Assembly (NCBI GenBank): GCA_023079485.1
Contig: CM041085.1
Location: 27,203,121-27,267,120 of the forward strand
Source of the DNA: Archilochus colubris
Taxonomy: Eukaryota > Chordata > Aves > Apodiformes > Trochilidae
Direction: 5' to 3'
Length of the DNA stretch: 64,000 nt
Part shown: positions 35,801 to 49,070 of the stretch, piece after piece
Numbering within the stretch: position 1 is the stretch's first letter
Layout of the letters: each line of letters starts with the position of its first letter
The notes under the pieces: model-generated
Seen by the model: only the letters and a program-made list of their open reading frames with translations
Database searches by the model: none
What the model was told of the DNA's origin: nothing
Translations under genes and position numbers: made by a program

Positions 35801-38800
35801 TTTCCAATAAAACCAGGCAGCAGGCTTTTCTTATATTAGTGTCATTAGCTGAAGCACCAAGATAGGATTTAGCCACAGCTTAGCCTGGTTACACCTTTGG
35901 GACATTGCTAGCTTATAAGAAATCTCATAAGAGCCTGGTCTGGGGAAAATTTAATAGATGAGACAGAGATCCCCAGTGTGTTTGCCTGTCAGTGAAATAA
36001 TTCATGGATGAAAATACCCTGCTTCCATGCCCTCCTCCGCCCCCTTCAAAAAAAAAACCCAACAACAACAACAAAACCCAGCCCCAAAATGAGGCTTTTT
36101 ATTTGTGCCTATGTCTGTGAGTGGTCTAAGCCTTTACTTTGAGCAAGTGGATGGAGTTGGCTTCTTTGACTTAGAATTCCCTGTATTTTCATTATGTGCA
36201 TTAAGGTCTGAAATATGGTGCAACTAAAAGCTATATTGCAATAACACAAAATCGTTCCAAAAATAGAAAATATTTTACTTGAATACAGTTTCACAACTGG
36301 TGTTCTTTCAGCTGAGAATGAAAAAAACAGCTGCTTAAAAGAATTCAAATTATCTCTTAAATAAAAAAAAAAGTTTATGATAAAATATATGTGAAATAAT
36401 TAAAAAAAATCATATCAGAACTTGTACTGAATGCAAAGGAAAGCAACTAAGATTGTCCTAATATCCCTTTCTCTGCAGAAAAGATGACAGAACCTTCAAT
36501 GGCACTCTGTTTTTGCTAGAAGTAGACCAAAAAGCACCATATACTTTTTTTTATAATACTCAAACAGCAATGCAGATGGGAGCACAAACTGAAGGTCAGA
36601 GGCTTGGTAGTGAGGCAGAAAGAAAGGATATAAATGAAATATTCTCCTTCATCTAAGTTCTTCTGACACAGAACATGGGAAAATTTCTTTGATTGCTCAT
36701 GTTAGCCTCATGACACTGGTGATAGAAAACACATCTTGACTTTTCTAAAGCTATAGCGTGACTAGTGAAAAACCTTGTTTATTACTTTTGCCAAAATCAG
36801 AAGGTCCTCAGAGAAAATGTAACAAAGAAGTCCCTGGAATGGTTCTCTATGATTTGGAACAAGTGAGTATCAGAACATTGCAACTGCTGTTTCTGGTAAC
36901 TTTTAGAGCCAGAACACCCTGAAAGTTTTTAGTTTAGCTGTTTCCCCTCCTCCAAGTGGATGTTTTAGGTTCTCAGTTCTGTTGAACTTTATTGGCCATT
37001 CTCTTCTCCTCAAAACAGCTCCTTGCATTGCTTACAGTGTCCCATCAGTGGAGGGGTCATAGACACTGAAGGTGTTTCATCACCTTTTAGCCATCCTGGG
37101 GGAGCAACAGTGACTAAAACAGAGGGAAAACTAAAATAGAGGAGGGCCCCATAGCTGCTGTTCCCTGCTAGGCAGTAAGGAATGGGTGTACTATGTTCAA
37201 GCAGAAGACTGTAAACTTGACTGAATGCCTGCACCTGCAGTCAAGAAAGGTGTCTGTATCCCAGCCAGGAGTAGTGAAGGAGAAAGATGACTGACATCTG
37301 TTCCTGTGGGTTTTTTTCTGCTGTCCCATGAGGAATGAAAGAAATTGAATTTGGGTTGTATCCCTGTATGATAACCTCCAGTCCCAATCTATAACTCCAC
37401 ATGGGACTGTTGTTGTGTGGTCCCTTCTGCATCCCTCTGCCATGGAAGCCTCCATGAACTCAGGCAGTCACTTCACAAACAGCATCTTTCCAAGCTGATA
37501 ACTGGCCCAGTTCTTTCCCTGCCTATTAAAATCAGTAAGATATTTTCCACTTGCTTTTTTGAAACAGAGAAGAATTGCTTTGGCTTGGGACACTATCAAA
37601 ACCACTAAAAAGTATAACGGATGAGGACAGCTAGCTAGCAAACAAGAAAAGGGAAACTGATGAAAGACAGGAAAATAAGAATTTAATAAGAAGCACAGTT
37701 AAAGGTTCCTGATGATGACTGTCTCCCCCTTTTCAAGGCCTTACCTGAAATACAGACCATGCAGCACTGAGGTCCAGGTACCAACTTTAGAAGAGATGGG
37801 TGGTCCTCACTTGAGTCTTCTATTCTGTAGCCAGGGGATCTAAATGTCTAGATGTATATGGTCCCTTATCTCCCTAGATAGCCCATGCCTCCAGTTTTTG
37901 AGCCACAATACCATGTTCAGCTCAAACACATCAGCCATCCTCACAGAGAAGTCATAAGAAGTTTCTAGCCATTAATGCCATCTGAATTGCTCTGTATCTT
38001 CTTATGACCCTTGCAGGACTATGCAAGTTGCAACACCAAAAAATGAAAATAAGCCAGCTGAACCCAGACAAAACTACTCAGACTCCTTTATGTCACAGTG
38101 GCCAGACCTCTGAGGAAAACTTGTTTCTACCACAAGCATGGTATCTACAATGGATAAGTTGCCCCCACAGTTTGATACACTACAGTGGAGATCCAGGAGG
38201 ATTTTTTGCTTCCTCCCATTGTCCTGTTCCTATTTCTATACTTCATAAACAATTCAAGATACCAAGGGAGCTTTCAAAACAACTTTCTCTGTTTCACAAT
38301 GTCTTAGTTAATCAAACATATGTAGACAGAAATCTAATAAAAAAAACCTATGAGGACTTTTAATCAGAAGAATATATTGAAACATAGATAGTAAAACAGC
38401 TGTAACTAACTGCAGATGCTAAAGAAACTATAAAGCCAGAGTCAGCATGAATTGCCATGTTGCTGTATTAGAGCAGAGAATGACTATAGTTTTACTGTTC
38501 AACTTAATAAACTGGCATTTTTTTATTATTATATAATGCAACAAGCTCCTGGAGTTTTACTGTAGTAAATTTAATTCAACCATAGTTTAAAGAGAGATGC
38601 TGTTTTCCTTTGCTTTTTAAATACACACAGTGAAGCTGGGAGAAGGATTTTAGCAACACTGTGCCCTTCCGTTAACTTTCACATCTCACAGTTGTGTTTG
38701 AGTAAGTTATTTCTATCTTCAACTATTTTTCATTTTGTTTGTATTTGCCTTGGAACAGGGAATCCTCAGTGATTTTTGCAGCACAAGTGTTCGGTACTTG

Positions 38801-40419
38801 AGACAGAGACAATTGACAATATTTTATTCTAATTTCAATACAGATAGAGAGGTGTCTGTATTTGAAATACAAGCTATTTTGCACAATTGTCATTCTGAAG
38901 TTTCTGCATGAGGTCCTGCTGTGTAGAGGTCATTAGGTCTATGTGGAAATCACCATAGTAAAGGACAGAAGGATGAGATATAAAGGAAAGGGATGCCTGT
39001 TTTCTTGGTGATGTTATATTTGTACACTCAGCTTCTCTCTTTCTCTCTGCTTTTACTTTCTTTCCTTTTACATACCCACCTGGGCAAGAGCAGTGTGGTG
39101 TTCTCTGGGAACTGTACACTGGTGCCAGACAGACAGACATAGAAACCATAGAAGCAGAAAAACATGTAGATCTTACTTACCTTCTCCCAGAGGGTGGGAT
39201 GACACAGATCCAGCATGGATGGGGAGAGAGCAAGTAAAAAAAGAAAAAAAAATTCACATTAACCATCAAATTAATGACAACTGACAGCAATTTTCTCCAT
39301 ATGTAATTTTTAATTGTATCCTTACTGCTTTACATATGAATATACATCTCAGCAGTCAACCCCTGAAACCAGGGAATATTATAGCAAAACCCAGGCCTGT
39401 GGTACTCCTTCAGGCTGGCATTCAAAGGATTCACTTTTATTGTATGTGTGTGTGCATACACACTCACATGTGCTAAAGCTGTAGCCTTTGGAATCATGCA
39501 AATATATTAGTTCTTCCTGTTCTCCAACAGCAATTCACAGTGGCTGCCTGTGCCCTAGGACCAATGTCTGCATTTTGAGACAAACTGAGAGATGACTTGA
39601 CTGTTTTCCTCACTATGTCTCCCTAAGAATGTCACTGCAAAATTTTCTTGTTGGTCAAAAAGCTAAACCCCCAAAATACTTCCTTTATTTTGGCTGGTTT
39701 GTTTTATTTCGTTTGGGCTTTTTTTGATTGCTTTTTCATTTGTTTGCATTTTGTTTGGTTTTTTTGTTTTGTTTTAGTTTGGTTTTTTCTTTGTTTAGGT
39801 TGTTGTTTTTTAGCTAATTTATTTGGTTTTAAATAAATTAACAGAGAGATCTAGGAGTTTATAAAAAAAATTCTACTTGATAAGTGTGATTTGTTGACAG
39901 TTCAATGATGGTCAGAAAAATTGAGTTAACTTTGTTTTAAATTAAGACAATTGACTTGAGGAGTCAGTGCCATTGTGCTGGCCCATACCTGATCTCTGCC
40001 ACTGAAACCAGATGTAATCACTGTCCAAATGTGAGCAAAGTATCAAAACATCTCTGAGTTTTGGATACAGGGAAATTCGAATCCAAATGTCAAGCTCCTG
40101 CAATGGGGGAAGCTAAAACACTGGAGCAACCATTCCCCTCACTCCTTTCTGCTGAAATGTTTGGGGGTAATTAATCTTTGGACTTTGAAACTGAATTTTG
40201 CATCTTATGTCAACTGTGAGACCTGGATTTCAGATCTCCCCTTTAAACAAATGAATCCTGTGGCTTCACCAAGTCACTGTGACTACTGAGAAGCACACTG
40301 CCATCAGCAGCAAAAGCCAGATAGGCACTAAACATTTAGCCATATTTGGTCCAACTTTGTGATTTTTACTTCCTTCCTCAGCCATCCTCCCCTTACAGTC
40401 CAGGAAAAACAGGCAGCTA
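35801..40419. other. Non-coding unique-looking DNA with simple repeats
   Basis: No gene was recognised. An A-rich and CAA-type tract lies at 36048-36075, and a POU octamer ATGCAAAT at 39496-39503. The T/G-rich tract at 39690-39836 is listed separately. Confidence 0.55.
39690..39836. repeat. T/G-rich low-complexity tract (about 150 bp)
   Basis: The plus strand is dominated by GTTT and TTTTG units with very few A or C residues until about 39810. It produces the F/W/L-rich frame at 39648-39836, which should not be read as a membrane protein. Confidence 0.75.
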
Positions 40420-41070
40420 TTTTAGGTGCCCCATCATTATCACTGAGATGCAATCTCTGCTAAACGATTTCCAATGCCTCGCCAGGCAAACCCGGGGCTG
40501 ACCTTTGACTTCATCATCTGAAATATGACCATAAAAATAATGAGCCTGTAAACTGCTTTTGGCAATTATGCTGCTGCTGGAATGAAAGGACGTTGTCATT
40601 AGCATGCAGCTTATGAACCCCAGCTTGCTGGTCCTGGCAGGCAGCCAGCCTGGGAAACTGAGCTGATCTTAAAGCTGACACAGATTCAATGGGATAATTA
40701 GGCAGCTTTTTTGTTCGAGTTTGTTGATATAAATGTGGTAGAGATTAGCCTTTTCCCTCTCAGCTCTGGGTAATGGTCAGGGCTAACAGGTGTCAGGCTA
40801 ATGGTGGTGTGGGAAATTAATACTTTGTTTCCTGGCACCTTCCTTTGTTGTTTTTCCCTGCAGAGGAATTCCTCCAAATCTTCAAGCACTTTGCAAGTGC
40901 CTTCCCTCCCTCCCTCTTTCCCCCTTCTTATTTAGCTTTGCCCAAAACATTTTATCAAGAGGAGCATGCTGTCGAGTTGCATACGAATGAGCTAGGAAGT
41001 GCTGACTGGAAAATAAATTACCGTCAATCAAACTGATCTATCGGCCTTCTATTTACTAGGCTCAGAAATA
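40420..41070. promoter_or_regulatory. Candidate conserved non-coding element with a DR1-like site
   Basis: This is the most enhancer-like stretch in the window by eye. It is repeat-free, retains CpGs (40464, 40480, 40493 areas and 40973-41042) and is dense in short motifs. TGACCTTTGACTT at 40499-40511 differs at one position from the DR1 nuclear-receptor consensus bound by HNF4 and RXR/PPAR heterodimers. ATTAGCAT and TAATTAGG-type homeodomain cores are also present (about 40600 and 40694-40702). No coding frame is convincing. Function is inferred. Confidence 0.32.
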
Positions 41071-44000
41071 AAACCTAAGTTTCCAAACAGCAATAGGCCA
41101 GATATTTCTTTTTTTTTTTTTAAGTTAGGGGGAAGTCTCTGAGGAAATGAGCCAAAGCAGAAAAAAGGAAACCCAGAATGTCGCACAGCTCTGAACAAAC
41201 AGTACCACTTATAAAAGTGTTTAGGTCACTTAGATATCTGGTTATCTTAAGCAACTTGGGACAGGACTCTTGGTACTTGGGAGGAATTAAAAATGCCAGA
41301 TCAGCTAACAGCTCTCTATAAGTCCTCCAAGCAGAGTCTATTTGTGCTTAATGTCAACCTAAGCAAGGCAGCAAGAGAAACTGGGAGTGTGCCTTTACAC
41401 AAGCTGTAGCTATCTGAAAACTCTAAAAACCCATGCAGAAATCAATCTCTCATACTTTTGCATCTACGTGCTGTGTTTTGTCTCCAAATTGCCAAAGCAC
41501 TGTCAAGGGAAGGCTAGGACATATACCAAAATCACCCATCCCCAAATGCAAGTATTTCTGGGAAGAAACCTGCTTAGAGGTGCATCAAACACATGTGGCG
41601 GCTTGTCCTGGAGAGGAAAAAAACCCCACAGGATATTTTTTCTGATAGTATGTCATTGTTTATGCAGGACACAGTAGTAGGTGGTCTTTCAATTAAAAGA
41701 AAATGCATCAGGGAGGTTAAAACCCCCGTTGTGCCCAGGCGTGGTGGGGGGGAGGGCAGATGAGCAGACACCCAGCCGCACGTCGCCCCTCAGCTCCTCC
41801 AGCACCGGCACCTCAGCTCTGATCACAGCTGCAAAGGATCAGGGGCAGCCCTTTCCTCCCTGCAGAGCCTCCAAAGGCTGCAGCACCATCTGCTGAACAT
41901 CATGGTGATCTCAATAATCGTGCAGGCTTTCCCTTCCTTTTTTCCTTATGCTTTTTCTCCTCCGCCAGTATTTCCCTTCTCCAAGCCATACAGCCCTTCT
42001 CCTCCCAGTCTCACACCTTGTCCTCTTGCTCCACACTCTGCACCCGCTTTCTGGGACAAAAAGACCATTTGATTTCCTCCTCATCTCAATCATCTGATTC
42101 TCTCCTGACCCATGCTGTTCCTCCTCATCTCTATGTTTCAAAGGGAAGCCAGCCTACTGGTCAACTCCTAGGAATAAAGGTCCTATTACTCTTTTTTTCC
42201 TGCTCCACACGGAGAAGCTGAGACCAGGATATGACTGCTCAGAGTCCCCCTCTTTATTCATCCCTTGCTTTTTTCACACCAGGGAAGCATGGCAAAGGTG
42301 CTGCAGGCATGCCTTCCCTGCTATCCTCTTAATTTAAAAGAGGAAGTTACCTCCCTACCTCTGCAACTCTCTCTGATTTACCACAGCAGCAGAGGTGTGC
42401 TTAGAAGTGGGAAAGGATGGGGATTATTGCTGCAGTCCAACTTCAGTCCTGCCTGCTTGCAGCAGAGAAAGAAGGTGCCCATCCTTTACAAAGCATCTCA
42501 ACATTCCAGAGAGGCTTCAAAGAGCCAGCAGAATGATGTTGTACCTCCCTTTTCAGTAAATGTATTCCTTGCAAACCTATTGGATCTCTCTTGAGCTGCT
42601 GAAGCAGCAATGGAGACATGTAGGTCAGTGCAGTATTTCCAAGCTTCACAGGTCTGGATGCAACATGTCACAGATTATGGCCAGTTCAGTCCATCAGGCT
42701 GAAAGTCTGACGTGATGACATCCACCTGCAATGTTGTCACAGCAATTTAAATCTACCTTAACAATGAGAACCTGAAAGAAATTAATACATAGGCCATGGG
42801 AAAGAAGGAATTAACAGGTAACTTGTTGTCTTGCCCCCAAGCACATCTCTGCGAGGAAGAGAAAGTTAATATGAGACTCTCTCCTTTGGCACTTTAAACT
42901 GGAAGATCCAGTGGCTGGATCTGGGAGTCAGCAAATGTTTCAATGTTAGATAAACTGTAATCTTATAGCAGTGTAAATACACCACTTGGAATGGATCAGC
43001 ATGGGCTGTGGTAGATTCTCCATTTGCTGGAGTGTCTGACTGAAGAACAAATGTATTTTGGAAGAGATATGCCCTAGTTTGAAAACAATTTTTTTGGCTA
43101 ATAGCCAGAATCACTGGATTTAATTGATGGCTTTTGTAACAGAATAGGTCATACTAGACAGTTACAAGGGTTTATTGTGGTCTAAAAGTCTGTTGATCTA
43201 CTTATAGAAAACTGCAATGAAAACATATTTTGTTTTAGGTCTTTAAAAAATCCTACTGCTTGCAGGAGATAGAACTTTGTTTGCATACTATAGCAATATT
43301 GGAGTTGACTCAGCTTTGGGTCACTATTTCTCATATACCTGACTATAAGAGATTAAAAAAAAATTTAAAAGGAGCAAAAATTAATCTTCCTTTAGTAGTT
43401 AGCCAAGAAACAGCAAAATAGAGGCAGCACTCATTTCACAGAGAGTACGTGACACACCCTTTCCTTAGCTTTCTTACTGCGAATGGCCTAATAATCAATT
43501 TGCCATAAAAGTCAAAGGGAGAAGTGTGGTACTCTGACCTAGCAAGAGAAGATGAGACAGCCTGCCCCACAAGTACAAAGCCTCCAAAACACCTCAAGCA
43601 ATATTCATTCCATCATCCATTTTGATTAAACTAAAACCCCTGCTTGTGGGGCTGTTCAGAATTTTTAGGCACAAACCTAATTTATCAGCTAAGGCAAAAT
43701 GAAATGGCAAGACTTCTGTGTGACATACATCTCAATCAGGTAGCTGCCTGTGATCAAAGCAGAACTCCATCAGAGTCCAGTCTGACTGCTCCAATGCCTA
43801 GGTTGGTCCAAACTGTTCCTGGTTTTGTTTTGGGAAGAAGTGAGTAGGGTTTTGCAGTCAACAGCATTTGCATGGAGACAAGGCAGTGAAGTGGCTGCCC
43901 AGTCACTTTGTTTTTAAAAGAATCAATGTCAGCTAGCCAGTATTTATTTGTGTGGCAGTAGCATCCAGAGGGCAAGCTGCCATCTAGGCAAGACCTGAGG

Positions 44001-45163
44001 CATCCCAGCCCCTCCACTCTGCTGGCTTCCCACTCTGACAAAGCAAGAGGGAAGAGAAGAAGTTAAGAGGGAAAACACCTTTGCCAAAGGACATCTACAG
44101 AGTCAAGGGGCAGCAAGGGAATAAGCCAAAACAGAAGGCAGATGACTGAACAGACAGGATATGGGGATATTTCCCTCTGATTCCTAGAGGATAACAGCAG
44201 AAGAGCATTGGCAGGGAAGTGTCTCCACCATCAAGGCAGAGGAGTGGATGAATTAAGTTGGAAGCCTGTTATATCACACATACACTGTTTAATACCTGAG
44301 CTGTAACCCTGAGGATCCTGAAAACCTGCAAGCACTGTGGGTGCACAGTGACATTATCTCACACATAATCATGACTCTCAAAGTCTTCCCATAAGAGAAA
44401 TCTCTTGCTACAGCTCACAGTGTGCTCTTCATACCCCGTGCATGAATCCTTCACTTAAGTCAATGTCCTGATCCAAGGAAGCCTGACATTGAATTCTACC
44501 TTCTGTAAAGGCCCTTGGCTACTTCAGTACTTAGCATATAATTTTAAATCAGAGCCAACAGACAAAGAGAGGCATATGTAAGGCAATCACTTGCAGGCAC
44601 AGTTAATCTATAATCTTCATAAAATAGAGAAGGGAAATGAGGAAGAATAACCAGAAACCCAATATAAAGATTTGACTCTCGTTTCTACTGATTGAAGATG
44701 AGAACAAATATTAAGTCTGCATAAAGAAGTTAATTCCAAGGGGTAAAATAAAAAACATTCACATTCTGAACTGTAATAATACCACTTGAATGTAGAATCT
44801 GGAGACTGGAGAGGTCAAAGACGATTTAGATCTTGCTCTGTAAAAGTTTGTTGTCACAGCCAGAGGGAAAAAAAAGTGAATACTGTTTCTCCTAAAACAG
44901 TGTCTTTCAGAGATCTTTTAGAATCAGGGTGCAGGGGAGTGTGGGGTAGGATTTCACAGCTTTTGGCAGCTGTCTTTTGCCTTCTTTCTTCATGCATGGT
45001 GACAGTAGATTGCTTTCTAAAAGTATTGGGTAGTTCCACAGGGAACAAGAATGTCTCAGGAGGAAACTCTTCTGTTGAACTACCATTTGCACCAGTTCTG
45101 TACTGATATCTGTCCAGTTGACTTTGTTGGTATTAAATGTCATCTGTACTAATTTAACAACAA

Positions 45164-45196
45164 CAAAAAACACAAAAAAACACAACCCCCCCCCCC
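45164..45196. repeat. A-rich/CAA tract ending in C11
   Basis: CAACAACAAAAAACAC-type sequence leads into an uninterrupted run of 11 C residues (45186-45196). Simple low-complexity sequence. Confidence 0.85.
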
Positions 45197-46575
45197 AACA
45201 GCCTTGCAAAATAATTTGTATCTTCCCTGACCTGGCATAACGATTGGTGATTTTTTAATCTCAGTATGTAAGAAATGCATTCACTTCAGTAAAAAGCTAA
45301 GGCATCTTCCTAGTGGGCCCTTTAAACACATGACAACTGCCTCTCTCTAAGCTCCCACAAAACCCACAGTGGATTTTTCCCTTGCACTGCAAAAAACTGC
45401 ACAATTTTCCTAATTTCACAGAAATCCCTTTGCAGCAGTCATAAGGGAATAGTACACCCACAATCAAGGGTTAAAATATTTGCAGATGAGTTCTCACGAG
45501 GGTAGCAGTGGAGAAAAGTCTGCTACAAGATTATGGATACAGAATATGCAATATCAGTAAACTAACCATCCAGCAAAGAATTCAGTGTTATTGCAAGGGC
45601 TTTCAACATCCACGTCAACTACAAAAACACAAATATGCAAGAAAAAGATCAGGAATTGCTGCTGAGATTTAGCTGGGGCTGGTGATGAGTAATACACTTG
45701 TTATGGAACATTCTACAATTCATTGCCCTGGGGGAGGCAGTAAATCTTGTTATCTAATCTTACACACACATCCCTAACCTGCACTTACTTTCAAAAGGTA
45801 TGCTAGGCACTTTCTATGCATGGAGGAAGCCAAAACTTGTATGGTTTTCTGTTGGGAAGGCAGCTGAGGTATTTCTGTTGGAAGACAGCAGAAATTCTGA
45901 AAGGTGAGAGCAAAACTCATATAGAATTACATTGCATGTCTAGAAGTCTGAAATGGAGTGAATTTTGAATAGGACCTCATCTCATCATCATATGAAGGCA
46001 GGCAGCATTACTTTTCTCTGTTGGAAACCTGAGAGAGCAGATTTTCAGCCAAGAGTAAAGACTAAAAATATTTTCCATAGGAAAAAATCTAACAATAGTT
46101 ACAGCATGATCATAAAAAACCGAAACACTTCTCGTAATTCTTTGAGAGGAAAGTAATGTTCATGTGGAATATTCTCTGAAGAGATGTTGGACATTGTTGC
46201 AGTCCATTTGATAATATACTGCCTAATAATTTTCTCTTTTCTCATGTTCGTTTCAGTTGCAGTGATTCATGATGAATTCATACTACATGATGAAGTTATC
46301 CTATGATCTCTGAATAACAATTATACATTATAGTGCTGTTTGTTTTTCTGCCTCAAATGCAAGAAATTTATAACATATCACAATACTGAATAAGTACTGT
46401 GCTCTACAGCAACAGGTATACACAGGTGAAAAATATGGAAACTAGTAAGAAAGAGAAAAGCCATAAATAATAAAACACAGTAGGAAAAATATTTGCATTC
46501 AAACACTGCACATAGCAATGTCTGAAAGGTAATATATATAGCTTTAGGTGTTCAATCTTTATCTAAGACTTTAGT

Positions 46576-46611
46576 CAACAACAACAACAAAAACCCAACA
46601 AAAACCAACCC
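46576..46611. repeat. CAA-rich tract
   Basis: Tandem CAA triplets pass into AAACCCAACAAAAACC-type sequence. The style is similar to the tracts at 36048-36075 and 45164-45196. Confidence 0.8.
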
Positions 46612-48639
46612 GAACCTGAGCATATCTGGGCAAATGAAATGCAAAACTCACATAATCAGGGAAAAATTAGTGCTGCTTCTTACACTGTAGATAATGTGCA
46701 GATGTTTAAAATTTGGTGTATACTAAAGCCGTATCTCCATACCCAGAAGACTGAACAGATACTAACTCTGATTTTGTTTATTCCTGACATTATTTTTCCT
46801 GTGGGGAGGAATTTGTTTTGCTGGAAAACAGCTAACCTGTATAGCTGCCCTTGTGGAATGCCAACCACTCCTAACATTTGGAAGGGGGAGTGTTCCAGAC
46901 TTATCCCTGCCATTGTTCCTACTGGTTTTTTCTTTACTAATAACAAAGGGCTATATCATTCAATCAAGCATAAGCAGAATATCTGTGTATGTGAGAGAAG
47001 AGAATCTAAACAGTCCCAGACTACGAAGGACAAGAAGCTTGATAAAATACTGCATGCAGACAGAAAAAAACCATAAAACTCATATGCCCTCAAAAATAAA
47101 AAAGTATCATGGAGGCATATTCAATTTCCACTTTTTCAGAGTACAGCATGAAATACAGAGAAACTCCTCCCTCACTTTTATTCATTAAGATCAGCTGAAG
47201 CCTGTGCTTAAAGTCCATTAGTATTTAATGTAGAAATGAGTAGTAATTAAATGTTTGTTCTTTAAAAACTCTCACTCTGTAAAGGGAATTCAATCTGGTT
47301 CTCTTTAGATCCCCATGTTAAAGGGCCTTATGGTGGGTTTCTCCTAAGCAACCTTTAACTATTCCAGCTTGCTGAAACTAATGTGGAAAAAAGCACATTT
47401 ATTTGAAAAACAAATCTTGAAAGTTTAGCCATTAGCCTCAATGCCTATAAAATCTTCTGGTTCAGTCTGGAGTCTCTCAGGGGTAAAAGTACAGGTGCTA
47501 AGTGCTGAGCAGCTGCAGCAAGTGATGAATTTAGGGAATGGTATGAAGTTTAAAAAGCAAGATGACCAAATGAGATACATATTAGAATCAAAGTCCAAGC
47601 TCATGTTAAAAATTAGAATGCCTTTATACGTGGCTTTTGTTTTTCCCCTGAGCCTTCTAAAATCAGCATGGCAGTTAATGCAGAGCTAACAGCAAAAGTA
47701 CTGAGTGCTTCTTGCAAGCTCTGGCTCAATAAAAAGCTGGAGCAAGAAAAGTTTGTGGATTATGATTATTTTTAATGTGTGTGGTATAATGAAAAGCACA
47801 AGATCAACGCTCAAACTCTACTAATTTACAAAAAAATCCTCCTCATTCTACTCAGGCCACCCTACAAAACTACACAATGAGCACAAACAAAATTTTCATG
47901 TGTTTCTAACTGCTTTTGCCTTTCCAGATTGGTATGAAGGGGCTTTAAGGTTATTCACATTGTGATCCTGTGAAGAAGAAATCATTGGATTAATTTATGT
48001 CTATGTTAGTGCATACAAGGTGATGTCAAAATAACCTTGCTTCTTGTCCTGAAAATTTGTGGATGTAAACTTTACATTATCACACTACATGCACCCACAC
48101 AGACACTCAGAGCCCTCTCACCATCCCCACTGGTCTGCATGAGAGGGATTCCTTCTGCTTGGTTTATGCCACTGGAAATGAGGAAAGGCTCCCCAGTAAT
48201 CCTCAGTGCTTTACAGGGTTTTTTAACTGGAACACAATGCAGTACAGCAGGGCCTGTGTGGGAGGGCAGGAGCCCTGACATGGCACCTGGTGTGGAAGAG
48301 TAGAATCCTGTTCTTGGACAGGTTATGAGGGTGGAAAACCACGAGGTTTTATTATAAAATCAAGCTGAAAATAAGATGTCTTTCAAGCAGGCAGGAGCAA
48401 CTTGCTTTTGTCTATTTGTTTTGTCAAATAACTATCCCCACATCACCCTCACAGTAGCACAAATGAGAAACCTAATAGCTTTTTCCCTGCTTAAACACCT
48501 GCTCCTGTTACCTACATGTCAGGCTTCACCCTGAAATTTCCTCCAAGCTGTGTGTGGCCCCTGGCAATACCACGACATGGTGCAGTTAACAGAAGGGTTC
48601 TTTCAGCCTTCCAGAGAAGAAGGAACCAGGCCAGTCTTG

Positions 48640-49070
48640 AAGTAAGAACCATGTATTAAAAACATTAGTCTTCCTTTAAAAATTATCAGCCTCGATTTAC
48701 ATGTTGGACCGACCACTACCAATAAGTTTTGCTTTTATTTTTCTTACAAGAAAAATTAAACAGCTTGTTTGATGAATCAATTATTTCCTCCTCCATCATT
48801 AAGTCATTTCTAGAATGGAAAAAAAATACTCCAAGTTTAACCTTATATTTATCATGTTTAGTGCAAAATAAATCCCATACCAGTTCTTCTATCATAGGCT
48901 TCTCAAGCTCTTGTACACGCTTTATAAACACTATTAATCATGCAGAACCTGTCAGCAGTGTTAGCAGAACACATAATGTATTTGCAACATTTGCAGCATA
49001 ACAGCTTTGACTGTAAAGGTCACCATCTCCACATTAACTCCATCAAAATAATTGGGTAATTTTCCTTTAA
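48640..49070. promoter_or_regulatory. Candidate conserved non-coding stretch, AT-rich
   Basis: Repeat-free AT-rich sequence with multiple ATTA/TAAT cores and a few retained CpGs (about 48693 and 48708). No coding frame has a recognisable domain. The call rests on composition alone. Confidence 0.22.

Larger units (their letters stand above)
41071..48639. other. Non-coding unique-looking DNA, no gene seen
   Basis: No exon, RNA gene or transposon was recognised. Simple sequence includes an 11-bp C run at 45186-45196 following a CAA/A-rich patch, and a CAA-rich tract at 46576-46611. A small CpG-retaining, G-rich patch lies at 41720-41810. Frames are short and unrecognised. Confidence 0.5.

Noticed and set aside
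39648..39836. Small membrane protein frame
   Set aside because: Its F/W/L-rich sequence simply reflects the GTTT low-complexity tract.
42904..42922. 8-bp-arm hairpin (AGATCCAG-TGG-CTGGATCT)
   Set aside because: Short stems of this size are expected by chance in 64 kb, and no T-run or other context gives it a function.
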